64,000 bases of DNA, taken from Crocinitomicaceae bacterium (lineage in GTDB: Bacteria; Bacteroidota; Bacteroidia; Flavobacteriales_D; Crocinitomicaceae). The notes under the pieces are model-generated. The model was not told where the DNA came from. It did no database searches and saw only the letters and a list, made by a program, of their open reading frames with translations. This document shows positions 27,461-36,145 of the stretch, piece by piece. The stretch lies in NCBI GenBank assembly GCA_017984635.1, contig JAGNZC010000011.1, positions 1 to 64,000 of the forward strand, in the 5' to 3' direction. A program made the position numbers and the translations under genes. Within the stretch, counting starts at the first letter, position 1. Every line of letters begins with the position of its first letter.

Positions 27461-29053
27461 TTATTGAACTATCTTCAACGCTTTCTGCACTTCATTATCG
27501 GTGGAATTTGTAATGTTAAAATACCCATTTTCCAACCATATTTGACGTGCAATTTCTGCTTTCAACGTACGTTTAATTAAATTTTTACTTGTTTTTAAGC
27601 CAACTTTATCCACTTTAATTTTTAATTCTTTTTCAGCAAATTGTGTGAATAGATTAAATAATTGATCGTCTACTTGAAAGGCATTTACAAAAACTTCCAA
27701 CGATTTCCATTTTTGACGCTTGTCTTGAATGTAATCAAACGCAAAACCATTAAATGCTTGAGAAAAATGTAGTTCAGTAAAATACATACTTGTTCCTATC
27801 GTATCAAGGGCAACAAAAACATCTGGCATAATTCCGCTTGAACCATAAACTATTCGGCCTTTTACTGTTTTATACTTCAATGAATCCACACAATATTTTT
27901 TGTCGATGTGAAATAATTCTTCATCATTATAACGGTTCATTTGATCTTGCATGTAAGCATCAAAGCCCTCTGTGTATGGTTTTTGAATGCATCTTCCTGA
28001 AGCCATGTAGTAGCGAGCAATAGTCATTCTTAAATTACTACCATCTCTTAAACGACGATCTTCTTGCACCAATCCTTTTCCAAATGAACGACGCCCAACA
28101 ATTGTACCACGGTCATTATCTTGTATTGCACCCGCTAAAATTTCACTTGCTGAAGCTGAATTCGAATTAATCAAAACTGCTAACTGCACGTCTTGTAATA
28201 ATCCATCAGATGTTGCTTTGTATGTTTGTTCTCCAGAATGAACTCCTTTCACACGCACAATAATTGCATCTTTAGGTAAAAATTGGTCCGCTATTTCGAT
28301 TGCTGATTGCATAACGCCCCCTGGATTACCTCTTAAATCAAGCACCATCTTTTGCATTCCAGCTTGTTTAAGCTTTAATGCTGCTAATTTAAACTCTGTT
28401 GCTGTTGTAACAGAAAATTCATCTATTTTTAAATAACCAACCGTTGGTGTCAGCATATAAGAGGCAGCAACAGATTGAATTTGAATAATACCACGTGTTA
28501 ACGTTTTTGTCAATCGTTTACCTTTTCTAAGTAACGTTAATTCAACGGTTGTGTTCTCTTTCCCTTTTAACAATTTCATCACTTTTTCATTCGTGATTTT
28601 CTTGTTGGCTACTTTTTTACCATCCACTGCAACAATTTTATCACCAGCTTTCAAGCCAACAGCTTCAGAAGGGGATCCTGGAATAACATTCGTTACACAA
28701 ATAGTATCGCGTATAATAAAAAACCGAACGCCAATTCCTCCAAACTGTCCTTCAATGGATTCATTTACTGCTTTTAAATCTTTGGCAGGAATGTAATTAC
28801 TGTGAGGATCTAGCTTATGAAGCATGTCTGAAATGGCAGCTTCAAATAGTTCATCGCCGTTTAAAGAATCAACATAATTCTCATTCAATAATTCAATAAT
28901 ATCTTGGAATTTTTGATATTTACCACGAATTGGAACATTGGAAAATGTGAAATCTCCAGAAGTAAACAAGGTGCCTAACCACAAGCCAAAAATGACACAT
29001 GCAGCCATTAACATTGGCAATAAATACGCTTTATTTTTTGTTGGATTATCCAT
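27461..29053 (-). CDS. C-terminal processing peptidase, S41 family
   Basis: A 530-residue membrane-anchored serine protease of the Ctp/Tsp type. One N-terminal membrane helix (about residues 10-31) anchors it; a PDZ domain follows (about 100-185; GGIGVRF, VIPGSPSEAVGLKAGDKIVAVDG), then the S41 domain with YLKIDEF, DLRGNPGG and the serine in NSNSASASEI (about 296-305), and the general-base lysine in SFGKGLVQ (Lys326). The ATG at 29053 overlaps the upstream dCMP deaminase stop by 8 bases; an in-frame TTG at 29068 is less likely. It degrades or processes periplasmic proteins at their C-termini. Confidence 0.92.
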   Translation of the reverse strand: MDNPTKNKAYLLPMLMAACVIFGLWLGTLFTSGDFTFSNVPIRGKYQKFQDIIELLNENYVDSLNGDELFEAAISDMLHKLDPHSNYIPAKDLKAVNESIEGQFGGIGVRFFIIRDTICVTNVIPGSPSEAVGLKAGDKIVAVDGKKVANKKITNEKVMKLLKGKENTTVELTLLRKGKRLTKTLTRGIIQIQSVAASYMLTPTVGYLKIDEFSVTTATEFKLAALKLKQAGMQKMVLDLRGNPGGVMQSAIEIADQFLPKDAIIVRVKGVHSGEQTYKATSDGLLQDVQLAVLINSNSASASEILAGAIQDNDRGTIVGRRSFGKGLVQEDRRLRDGSNLRMTIARYYMASGRCIQKPYTEGFDAYMQDQMNRYNDEELFHIDKKYCVDSLKYKTVKGRIVYGSSGIMPDVFVALDTIGTSMYFTELHFSQAFNGFAFDYIQDKRQKWKSLEVFVNAFQVDDQLFNLFTQFAEKELKIKVDKVGLKTSKNLIKRTLKAEIARQIWLENGYFNITNSTDNEVQKALKIVQ

Positions 29054-29480
29054 GAATATTCGATTCAAAATGAACTACTTCTACACCTGCATTCGCTAAA
29101 AAATCAATTCCTTCTGTGTCTTTGTATTTATCCATAAAAACAACACGGTTGATTCCTGCTTGCAATACTAATTTACTACAATCTTTACATGGAGATAATG
29201 TTAAGTATAACGTAGCTCCTTTGCAATTATTTGTTGATTTCGCTACTTTTAAAATAGCATTTGCTTCCGCATGTAAAACATACCAATGTGTATTTCCTTC
29301 AGCGTCTTCGCAACAATTATCAAATCCAGCAGGAGAACCATTGTATCCATCAGAAATAATCATTTCATCTTTTACAATAATAGCGCCTACTTGTTTACGG
29401 GAACAATGTGATAATTTTGCCCAAGATTCTGCCAATCTTAAATAAGCAGCGTCATAACGGGTTGTTTTATTTGAAATCAT
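29046..29480 (-). CDS. Deoxycytidylate (dCMP) deaminase
   Basis: A 144-residue zinc enzyme that converts dCMP to dUMP for dTTP synthesis. The zinc/catalytic motif HAEANAIL (about residues 70-77) and the pair SPCKDC (about 96-101) are present, along with the ISDGYNGSPAGFDNC loop typical of the ComEB/dCMP deaminase family. Its 3' end overlaps the start of the S41 peptidase gene, so the two are translationally coupled. A regulator gene lies 56 bases upstream on the same strand. Confidence 0.92.
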   Translation of the reverse strand: MISNKTTRYDAAYLRLAESWAKLSHCSRKQVGAIIVKDEMIISDGYNGSPAGFDNCCEDAEGNTHWYVLHAEANAILKVAKSTNNCKGATLYLTLSPCKDCSKLVLQAGINRVVFMDKYKDTEGIDFLANAGVEVVHFESNIHG

Positions 29481-29536
29481 ACTGGAAATTAATGTGGAAC
29501 AAATTTAATAATTTGAAATTGTTATACCATCTTTTA

Positions 29537-30226
29537 TCAATAAACCGGTGTAAATTTATATCCAACTCCTCGAATGGAATGAAAGTAGAGCGGGTTTTTT
29601 GGGTCCTGTTCAAATAATTTTCGAAAAGCTAAAATGTAATTGTCAATTGTACGAGCAGTTGGAAATTGATCCTTCCCCCAAAGTCTATCTAATATTTCGT
29701 CACGGGAAACAACTTTGTTTTCATTTTCAATGAATAATTTCAACAAGTCAATTTCTTTTTTTGAAAGCATCAATACTTGATGATGTTGATTGTTGATCAC
29801 TTCATAGGTTTCAAAATTAATGGTTTGTTCCGCTATGGTGTATTCAATCAATGAAATTGATTTGTCTGATTTCTTTGTTAAGATACTTACCCTTAAAAGT
29901 AATTCTTCTAAATCAAATGGTTTAGGCAAATAATCATTCGCTCCTAATTTCAAACCTTGAATTCGATCTTCCGTTGTTCCTTTAGCGGATAAAAACAAAA
30001 TGGGAACATCCGATGTTCTGCGAAGTTGCGTACAAATTTCAAAACCACTTTTTCCAGGCAACATGACATCTAAAATAACTAAATCAGCTGTAGCAAGTTG
30101 AGAAGTAGCGTTGAAAGCTGTCAAACCATTCTCGAAGACGTGAACAGAATATTCCTCCATTTCTAAATTAAAGCGAATTAAATCTGCTAAACTTTTTTCA
30201 TCTTCAACTAAGTAAATCGTATTCAT
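29537..30226 (-). CDS. OmpR-family response regulator
   Basis: A 229-residue two-component regulator. The receiver domain (1-120) has the acidic pocket VEDE and the phospho-acceptor Asp53 in VILDVMLPGKSG, the Ser/Thr switch in FLSAKG and Lys in PKPFD. The C-terminal winged helix (about 130-227) ends in RTIDNYILAFRKLFEQDP...SIRGVGYKF, diagnostic for OmpR/PhoB DNA binding. No sensor kinase is next to it in the window, so the partner is elsewhere; it resembles RprY of Bacteroides. It is divergent from the second T9SS protease. Confidence 0.92.
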   Translation of the reverse strand: MNTIYLVEDEKSLADLIRFNLEMEEYSVHVFENGLTAFNATSQLATADLVILDVMLPGKSGFEICTQLRRTSDVPILFLSAKGTTEDRIQGLKLGANDYLPKPFDLEELLLRVSILTKKSDKSISLIEYTIAEQTINFETYEVINNQHHQVLMLSKKEIDLLKLFIENENKVVSRDEILDRLWGKDQFPTARTIDNYILAFRKLFEQDPKNPLYFHSIRGVGYKFTPVY

Positions 30227-30252
30227 TTTAACTTGTTTTTTTTTTAAAGTTA

Positions 30253-30260
30253 TATATTTG
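30253..30260 (+). promoter_or_regulatory. TAnnTTTG promoter box of the T9SS protease gene
   Basis: TATATTTG, exact match to the Bacteroidota -7 consensus, 35 bases before the ATG at 30296, leaving a short AT-rich leader. Confidence 0.5.
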
Positions 30261-30295
30261 TGCGCATAGGATTAATTAAAAAGTAAAAATTCGCG

Positions 30296-31981
30296 ATGAA
30301 TAAAAAATTTACTATCAGCTTTTTTGTGGTGTTCTTAACACTTTTTTCAGGGTTTTCTCAAAAAAATTCAACTGATTTTGATCAACAAAAATCAACACCT
30401 GTTATTGAATTATTAGCACCTAATATGGCTTCAATACACGACGAGGACTTATTAAGAGATAAACAAGGAAAATTATACCGTATAGGTGTTGCTTTGTTTA
30501 CTAATATTTCAACACAAAATGCAGGAGTTTGGACAAAAGACGAACAAGGTTCAAAAACGTGGACATTAACAATTAAATCATCAGGTGCAGAAGCTTTAAG
30601 TTTTTTATTTGATCATTTTGTTTTATTTGGTAAAAGCAATTTAAAAGTAAGTAATCAAAAAGGTGAATTAGTACATGCAATTGTTACCAAAGATGATGAA
30701 TTAGAAGATTTACAACAACATTTAGCCCTATGCTTTGGGGATGAATTGACATTAACGTTAACCGAGCCAAAAGGAACACAAGCTAGTGAAATTCATTTAG
30801 ATAGAGTTATTTATAACTACAGAAGCACAGGAAACCCAGCTGCTACAAAAATTAATGAATCTGATCCATGCGAAATTAATGTAAACTGTTCACCAGTGGG
30901 AGATAATTGGCAAGATGAAAAAAGAGGAGTTGCTCGTATTTATGTTGTTGAACCTGCAGGTGCAGGATGGTGCTCAGGTTCTTTGATTAACAACACGGCG
31001 CAAGATTGCAAACCATACATGTTAACAGCTTTACATTGTGGTGTGAATTCAACTACTGCAAATTTCAATGTTTGGAAATTCTACTTTAAATACGAAGTAA
31101 CGGGCTGTACAAATCCAACATCTGCTGGAACACTCGCGAGTAATGTAATAACTGGAAGTGTAAAAAAAGCAGATGCTAATGACAATGGAGGAGATAGTGG
31201 ATCTGATTTCTTACTCGTTCAAATGGGAACTACTGCCAACGAAACAGTTACAATAAATAAATTAAAAACTACTGGTTTCAATGCGTATTGGAATGGTTGG
31301 GACGCTAACAATACTGCAACAACAGGTGGAGTTGGGATTCATCATCCAGCAGGAGATATTAAAAAAATATCAACCTTCAATGGTACAACTGCAAGTTCTA
31401 CATATGGAGGTCAGGTTTCAGGAACGCATTGGCGATTAACTTGGAGCTCAAATTCAAACGGACATGGTGTAACGGAAGGTGGTTCTTCTGGTTCACCAAT
31501 TTTTAATAATTCAAATGGTAGAATTATTGGAACATTGACAGGAGGTTCATCTTATTGTAATGCGTTAACCTCACCAGACTTGTATGGTAAAATGTCGTAC
31601 CATTGGACTTCAAATGGAACACAATCAATCTATCAATTAAAACCGTTTCTTGACCCAACGAATAGTGGTTTGATGGTGTTAAATGGAGCTGTTAACCCAT
31701 GCTCACCAGCTGGAATTGAGGAAAATGAGGTGTCTAAATTTTCATATGTTTCAATTTTTCCAAATCCATTTACCGCAGAATTCACAGTTGATTTAACTTC
31801 TTTAGAAGTTGAAGATGTTTTGGTGAGTATTTATGATTTTTCTGGAAAATTAATAGAAACAATAAACAGTAAAACAGGGCAAAAAATAAACGTAAACTTA
31901 ATGAATTACGCCGAAGGCGTATACCAAGTTAAATTAGCAACAAAAGGTGCTCAAATCACTAAATTAGTGGTGAAAAAATAA
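30296..31981 (+). CDS. Secreted trypsin-like serine protease with T9SS sorting domain (paralogue)
   Basis: A 561-residue relative of the protease at 1636. It has a signal peptide (1-21, GFSQ), a prodomain, a trypsin-like domain with His247 (LTALHC), Asp304 (GSDFLLV) and Ser398 (GGSSGSP), and a C-terminal T9SS sorting domain (SIFPNPFTAEF, final KLVVKK). It lacks the extra Ig-like and Cys-rich modules found between protease and sorting domain in the paralogue. The resemblance to lysyl endopeptidases (CSGSLINNTAQDCKPYMLTALHC) suggests Lys-specific cleavage, which is inferred. A strong terminator follows. Confidence 0.88.
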   Translation: MNKKFTISFFVVFLTLFSGFSQKNSTDFDQQKSTPVIELLAPNMASIHDEDLLRDKQGKLYRIGVALFTNISTQNAGVWTKDEQGSKTWTLTIKSSGAEALSFLFDHFVLFGKSNLKVSNQKGELVHAIVTKDDELEDLQQHLALCFGDELTLTLTEPKGTQASEIHLDRVIYNYRSTGNPAATKINESDPCEINVNCSPVGDNWQDEKRGVARIYVVEPAGAGWCSGSLINNTAQDCKPYMLTALHCGVNSTTANFNVWKFYFKYEVTGCTNPTSAGTLASNVITGSVKKADANDNGGDSGSDFLLVQMGTTANETVTINKLKTTGFNAYWNGWDANNTATTGGVGIHHPAGDIKKISTFNGTTASSTYGGQVSGTHWRLTWSSNSNGHGVTEGGSSGSPIFNNSNGRIIGTLTGGSSYCNALTSPDLYGKMSYHWTSNGTQSIYQLKPFLDPTNSGLMVLNGAVNPCSPAGIEENEVSKFSYVSIFPNPFTAEFTVDLTSLEVEDVLVSIYDFSGKLIETINSKTGQKINVNLMNYAEGVYQVKLATKGAQITKLVVKK

Positions 31982-32001
31982 ACGTACGTTCAATTCTTTT
32001 G

Positions 32002-32034
32002 AAAGGCTGCAATAAATATTGCAGCCTTTTTTAT
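32002..32034 (+). terminator. Rho-independent terminator
   Basis: Perfect 12-base stem AAAGGCTGCAAT (32002-32013) with its complement (32018-32029), four-base loop, T-rich tail. It ends the protease transcript ahead of purH. Confidence 0.9.
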
Positions 32035-32064
32035 TTTTCTCCTTGATGGTGCGAAAAATTAGAC

Positions 32065-32072
32065 TAATTTTG
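32065..32072 (+). promoter_or_regulatory. TAnnTTTG promoter box of purH
   Basis: TAATTTTG lies between the terminator and purH, 25 bases before the ATG; a TTG about 20 bases upstream (32043-32045) could serve as the -33 element. Confidence 0.55.
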
Positions 32073-32097
32073 CACTTTCTAACTATTTCTGGAGTCG

Positions 32098-33627
32098 ATG
32101 AACACCTCAAAAAAAATTAAATCTGCCCTTATTTCAGTTTATGATAAAACTGGATTAGAAGACATTGTAAAAACTTTACATGCCAACAACGTAACTATCT
32201 ATTCCACAGGCGGAACACAAGCCTTTATTGAAGGAATGAATATTCCCGTAGAACGTGTAGAAGATTTAACAGATTTTCCAGAAATTTTAGGCGGACGTGT
32301 AAAAACATTACATCCAAAGATTTTTGGTGGAATTTTAAACAGACGAAATTTAGCGGAAGACCAAGCACAAATTGCACAATTTAACATTCCTGAAATTGAT
32401 TTAGTGATTGTTGATTTGTATCCGTTTGAAGCAACTGTGGCTTCTGGAGCTACCCATCAAGATATCATAGAAAAAATTGATATAGGTGGTATTTCATTGA
32501 TTCGTGCCGCTGCTAAAAATTATGCAGATGTGGTGATTGTTCCTTCTCAAGCGCAATACGCCTCTTTATTAGAATTACTGATAGCTCAAAATGGGGCAAC
32601 CACATTGGAACAACGTGAAACTTTTTCAGGAGATGCATTCCATGTTTCTTCGCATTATGACTCGCAAATCTTTCATTATTTCAACAAAGGCCAACGATCA
32701 ATTTTCAAAGAAAGTGTTGAAACGGCATACGTGTTGAGATATGGAGAAAACCCGCATCAAAATGGAGTTTTTTACGGCGATTTAGATGCCATGTTTGATA
32801 AATTACACGGTAAAGAATTATCGTACAACAACTTATTAGATGTAGATGCAGCGGTAAATTTAATGGCAGATTTCCAACAAGATGAACCAACGTTTGCTAT
32901 TTTAAAACATAACAATGCTTGTGGCTTGGCTTCTCGACCAACTTTAAAAGAAGCTTATGCAGCTGCACTTGCAGGAGATCCAGTTAGTGCGTTTGGTGGT
33001 ATTTTAATTGCCAACAAAACAATTGATTTGGCAACAGCAGAATTGGTGAATGATTTATTTTGTGAAGTAATTATTGCTCCAGGATATCATAACGATGCCT
33101 TTGAATTATTGCAATCGAAAAAAAATCGTGTGATTTTAGTTCAAAAACAACCAACACTTCCTGAAAAACAATTCCGAACAATATTAAATGGTGTTTTGGT
33201 TCAAGATAAAGATTTAATTACTGAAAATGCTACACATTTAACACCAGTTACCACTAAGACAGCAACCGAAAAAGAGATTGAAGATTTATTGTTTGCAAAC
33301 AAATTGGTGAAACACACTAAATCTAATACCATAGTATTGGCAAAAAACAAACAATTACTAGCTAGTGGAACTGGACAAACATCACGAGTAGATGCGTTAA
33401 GTCAAGCAATACACAAAGCGAAATCTTTTAATTTTGATTTAAAGGGTGCGGTAATGGCATCCGATGCATTCTTCCCATTCCCTGATTGTGTTGAAATTGC
33501 CCACAATGAAGGAATTAATACGGTAATTCAACCAGGGGGATCGATCAAAGACACCTTATCAATCGATTATTGTAACGAAAATAATATGGCGATGGTCTTC
33601 ACTGGAAACCGCCATTTTAAACATTAA
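32098..33627 (+). CDS. purH: Bifunctional AICAR formyltransferase / IMP cyclohydrolase
   Basis: Catalyses the last two steps of de novo IMP synthesis. The 509-residue length is standard. The N-terminal IMP cyclohydrolase (MGS-like) domain shows SALISVYDKTGLEDIV, STGGTQAF, GGRVKTLHPKIFGGIL and the KIDIGGISLIRAAAKN motif. The C-terminal transformylase shows LRYGENPHQNGVFY, the Lys-His pair in ILKHNNACG, SAFGGI and SDAFFPFPD near the end. It has its own promoter and is followed by mreB after 93 bases of very AT-rich sequence with an inverted repeat. Confidence 0.97.
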   Translation: MNTSKKIKSALISVYDKTGLEDIVKTLHANNVTIYSTGGTQAFIEGMNIPVERVEDLTDFPEILGGRVKTLHPKIFGGILNRRNLAEDQAQIAQFNIPEIDLVIVDLYPFEATVASGATHQDIIEKIDIGGISLIRAAAKNYADVVIVPSQAQYASLLELLIAQNGATTLEQRETFSGDAFHVSSHYDSQIFHYFNKGQRSIFKESVETAYVLRYGENPHQNGVFYGDLDAMFDKLHGKELSYNNLLDVDAAVNLMADFQQDEPTFAILKHNNACGLASRPTLKEAYAAALAGDPVSAFGGILIANKTIDLATAELVNDLFCEVIIAPGYHNDAFELLQSKKNRVILVQKQPTLPEKQFRTILNGVLVQDKDLITENATHLTPVTTKTATEKEIEDLLFANKLVKHTKSNTIVLAKNKQLLASGTGQTSRVDALSQAIHKAKSFNFDLKGAVMASDAFFPFPDCVEIAHNEGINTVIQPGGSIKDTLSIDYCNENNMAMVFTGNRHFKH

Positions 33628-33637
33628 AAAAAATAAT

Positions 33638-33674
33638 TTCGTAAAAAATGTAACAAAATTTCAATTTTTACGAA
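33638..33674. repeat. Inverted repeat between purH and mreB
   Basis: TTCGTAAAAA at 33638-33647 is the exact complement of TTTTTACGAA at 33665-33674, with 17 bases between. The AT-rich arms could form a weak terminator for purH or an operator for mreB. Confidence 0.4.
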
Positions 33675-33720
33675 GAAACTACGTAATATTAAGCTTATTA
33701 AAAAAAGCGCACACAAGAAA

Positions 33721-34746
33721 ATGGGATTATTTAGCTTTTTAACACAAGAAATTGCAATCGACTTAGGTACGGCAAATACACTAATTATCATGAATGATAA
33801 AGTAGTTGTAGATGAGCCTTCGATTGTTGCAAAAGATATTTCTACTGGTAAAATTGTTGCAATTGGTAAAAAAGCGCAACAAATGCACGGTAAAACGCAC
33901 AAATTAATTGAAACAGTTCGACCATTGAAAGATGGTGTAATTGCAGATTTTCAAAGTGCTGAACAAATGATACGAGGAATGATTAAGATGATCAATCCAG
34001 GTAGAAGTTTATTCAATCCAACCTTAAGAATGGTAATTTGTATTCCTTCTGGTATTACAGAAGTAGAAAAACGTGCCGTTCGAGATTCAGCAGAACATGC
34101 AGGAGCGAAAGAAGTATATTTGATTCACGAACCGATGGCTGCTGCAATTGGTATCGGAATAGACGTTGAAGAACCAATGGGAAATATGATCATCGATATC
34201 GGTGGTGGTACTTCAGAAATTGCTGTCATTGCTTTAGGAGGAATCGTTTGTGATAAATCTATTCGAATTGCAGGTGACGATTTCACAAATGATATTGAAG
34301 AATACATGCGTCGTCAACACAATATTTTAGTTGGTGAACGTACCGCTGAATTAATTAAAATTGAAGTTGGTGCTGCAATTCCAGAATTAGACAATCCCCC
34401 AGCAGATTTTGCCGTTCGTGGACGAGATTTAATGACTGGTATTCCGAAAGAAATTATTATTACTTATTCCGAAGTAGCACATGCATTAGATAAAACAATT
34501 TCTAAAATTGAAGAAGCTATTTTAAGTGCTTTGGAGATGACGCCACCAGAACTTTCTGCTGATATTTACAAAACTGGTATTTATTTAGCAGGTGGAGGTT
34601 CAATGTTGCGTGGTTTAGATAAACGTATTTCAGCAAAAACAAAACTTCCAGTTCACATTGCAGAAGATCCGCTTAGAGCGGTTGCAAGAGGGACAAGTAT
34701 TGCTTTGAAAAATATCGATCGCTTCCAATTCTTAATTCGAGATTAA
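33721..34746 (+). CDS. mreB: Rod-shape-determining protein MreB
   Basis: Actin-like ATPase of 341 residues that forms membrane-bound filaments guiding side-wall synthesis. The phosphate-1 motif is IDLGTANT (13-20), phosphate-2 is IDIGGGTSEIAV (about 160-171), and the adenosine site is YLAGGGSML (about 290-298). The amphipathic start MGLFSFLTQE suits membrane attachment. It opens the elongasome block mreB-mreC-mreD-mrdA-rodA-ponA, although a terminator hairpin with T tract follows directly, which should set mreB expression apart from the downstream genes. Confidence 0.97.
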   Translation: MGLFSFLTQEIAIDLGTANTLIIMNDKVVVDEPSIVAKDISTGKIVAIGKKAQQMHGKTHKLIETVRPLKDGVIADFQSAEQMIRGMIKMINPGRSLFNPTLRMVICIPSGITEVEKRAVRDSAEHAGAKEVYLIHEPMAAAIGIGIDVEEPMGNMIIDIGGGTSEIAVIALGGIVCDKSIRIAGDDFTNDIEEYMRRQHNILVGERTAELIKIEVGAAIPELDNPPADFAVRGRDLMTGIPKEIIITYSEVAHALDKTISKIEEAILSALEMTPPELSADIYKTGIYLAGGGSMLRGLDKRISAKTKLPVHIAEDPLRAVARGTSIALKNIDRFQFLIRD

Positions 34747-34753
34747 TTTTAAG

Positions 34754-34786
34754 AGTCCTGGTAATTATTTATCAGGACTTTTTTAT
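34754..34786 (+). terminator. Terminator between mreB and mreC
   Basis: An 11-base stem (34754-34764 with 34769-34779, one wobble pair), TTAT loop and a run of seven T. The mreC promoter box begins inside the T tail. Confidence 0.8.
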
Positions 34787-34791
34787 CTTTG
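34784..34791 (+). promoter_or_regulatory. TAnnTTTG promoter box of mreC, almost at the start codon
   Basis: TATCTTTG, an exact consensus match, ends three bases before the mreC ATG at 34795. This predicts a leaderless or nearly leaderless mreC message. Confidence 0.5.
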
Positions 34792-34794
34792 CCT

Positions 34795-35637
34795 ATGCGC
34801 AATTTAATAGCTTTTTTTCAGCGTTTTCGTGTTTTTGTTGTTTTTGTTGTCTTGCAAATCATTGCAATGTCAACCTATTTCTCTTTTTTAAACTTTCCAA
34901 GAACACAATACCTAACAAGTGCTTCCTCTCTTAACGCTTCATTTTTAGAGACAAAACACAGTTTTACTAAACATTTTAATTTAGTTCATAATAATTATCT
35001 TTTGCAATTAGAGAACATTGCATTGCGTAAAAAGTTACCTCAAAGTTATCATCAATTGCAACATGGATATGTAAAAATCGACGATACTTTATACAAGCAA
35101 CAATATACTTATACTCCTGCTTTAGTTATTAATTCGACTTGTACAAAAGAAAATAATTATTTCACCTTAGATATAGGAAAAGATCATGGTATTCACCGAG
35201 GAATGGGTGTGTTTTCAGACAAAGGAATTGTTGGGGTAATTCATAAAACAAGTGATCATTACAGTATTGTGAAATCCGTATTAACTGAAAACATTAATGT
35301 GGATGTAATGATTGAACCAATCGGATTGTTTGGATTATTGAAATGGGATGGTAAAGATCCGAGAAGAGGAACCATTGCTGGGATTTCCAATGACATGAAA
35401 ATTAAACGTTGGTCAAAAGTAGTAACAAGAGGCGGATCAGGAATTTTTCCTAGAGGTTTAAATGTAGGGAAAATTGAAGCACTTAAAAGTGTTGAAGGGA
35501 AACCAATTTGGGATGTTGTTCTCCGTTTTTCTGAAGATTACCGTAAAATTCAACGTGTATACGTTATCAAAAATTTATTGCAAGAAGAACAATTTAAATT
35601 AGAAGAATCCATCCCGCAAGACAAAGAGAATGATTGA
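34795..35637 (+). CDS. mreC: Rod-shape-determining protein MreC
   Basis: A 280-residue bitopic inner-membrane protein of the elongasome. One membrane helix (about 12-30) is followed by a coiled-coil-like stretch (about 45-85, HNNYLLQLENIALRKKL) and the periplasmic beta domain with NYFTLDIGKDHGIHRGMGVFSDKGIVGVI and TRGGSGIFPRGLNVGKIE. I use the ATG at 34795 because an in-frame TTG two codons earlier lies in the promoter box. The stop overlaps mreD by 8 bases. MreC links cytoplasmic MreB with PBP2 and RodA in the periplasm. Confidence 0.95.
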   Translation: MRNLIAFFQRFRVFVVFVVLQIIAMSTYFSFLNFPRTQYLTSASSLNASFLETKHSFTKHFNLVHNNYLLQLENIALRKKLPQSYHQLQHGYVKIDDTLYKQQYTYTPALVINSTCTKENNYFTLDIGKDHGIHRGMGVFSDKGIVGVIHKTSDHYSIVKSVLTENINVDVMIEPIGLFGLLKWDGKDPRRGTIAGISNDMKIKRWSKVVTRGGSGIFPRGLNVGKIEALKSVEGKPIWDVVLRFSEDYRKIQRVYVIKNLLQEEQFKLEESIPQDKEND

Positions 35638-36145
35638 TATAGTAAAACAAGCAATCCGATTTTTTGTGCTTGTCATTTTGCAAGCATTAGTGTTGAATCA
35701 GTTAGAAATTGGGTTCAGCATTCAATTTATGGTAACACCTATATTTTTAATGCTGTTGCCTTTTGAAACAAGTACTATTTTATTAATGGTGTTGGGGTTC
35801 GTTATGGGCTTCTTGATTGATTCGATTTCAAACACATTCGGACTACATGCCTCTTCACTCGTTTTTGTCGCATTTATTCGTCCATTTATTTTCAAAAGCT
35901 TTGCGCCACGTGAAGGTTATGACGTACTTAAGACACCAAGTATATATGATATGGGAACGAATTGGTTTATTTCTGTTTTCGGAATACTGTTATTTTTACA
36001 TCATTTATGGTTTTTCACTTTTGAAATATTCAAATTTGATGAAACACTTTTTATCTTAAGAAAATCAATTGTTAGTTTACCTTTTTCCTTTTTAATTGCA
36101 ATGTTAATGCAAGCAATGTTTGTTACAAACAAAAAAAATAAATGA
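35630..36145 (+). CDS. mreD: Rod-shape-determining protein MreD
   Basis: A 171-residue integral membrane protein with five or six hydrophobic helices and few polar loops, the usual form of MreD. Sequence conservation in this family is low, so the call rests on size, topology (LMVLGFVMGFLIDSISNTFGLHASSLVFVAFIRP is typical) and position between mreC and mrdA. It overlaps mreC by 8 bases and mrdA by 4 (ATGA), showing tight translational coupling. Confidence 0.92.
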   Translation: MIDIVKQAIRFFVLVILQALVLNQLEIGFSIQFMVTPIFLMLLPFETSTILLMVLGFVMGFLIDSISNTFGLHASSLVFVAFIRPFIFKSFAPREGYDVLKTPSIYDMGTNWFISVFGILLFLHHLWFFTFEIFKFDETLFILRKSIVSLPFSFLIAMLMQAMFVTNKKNK

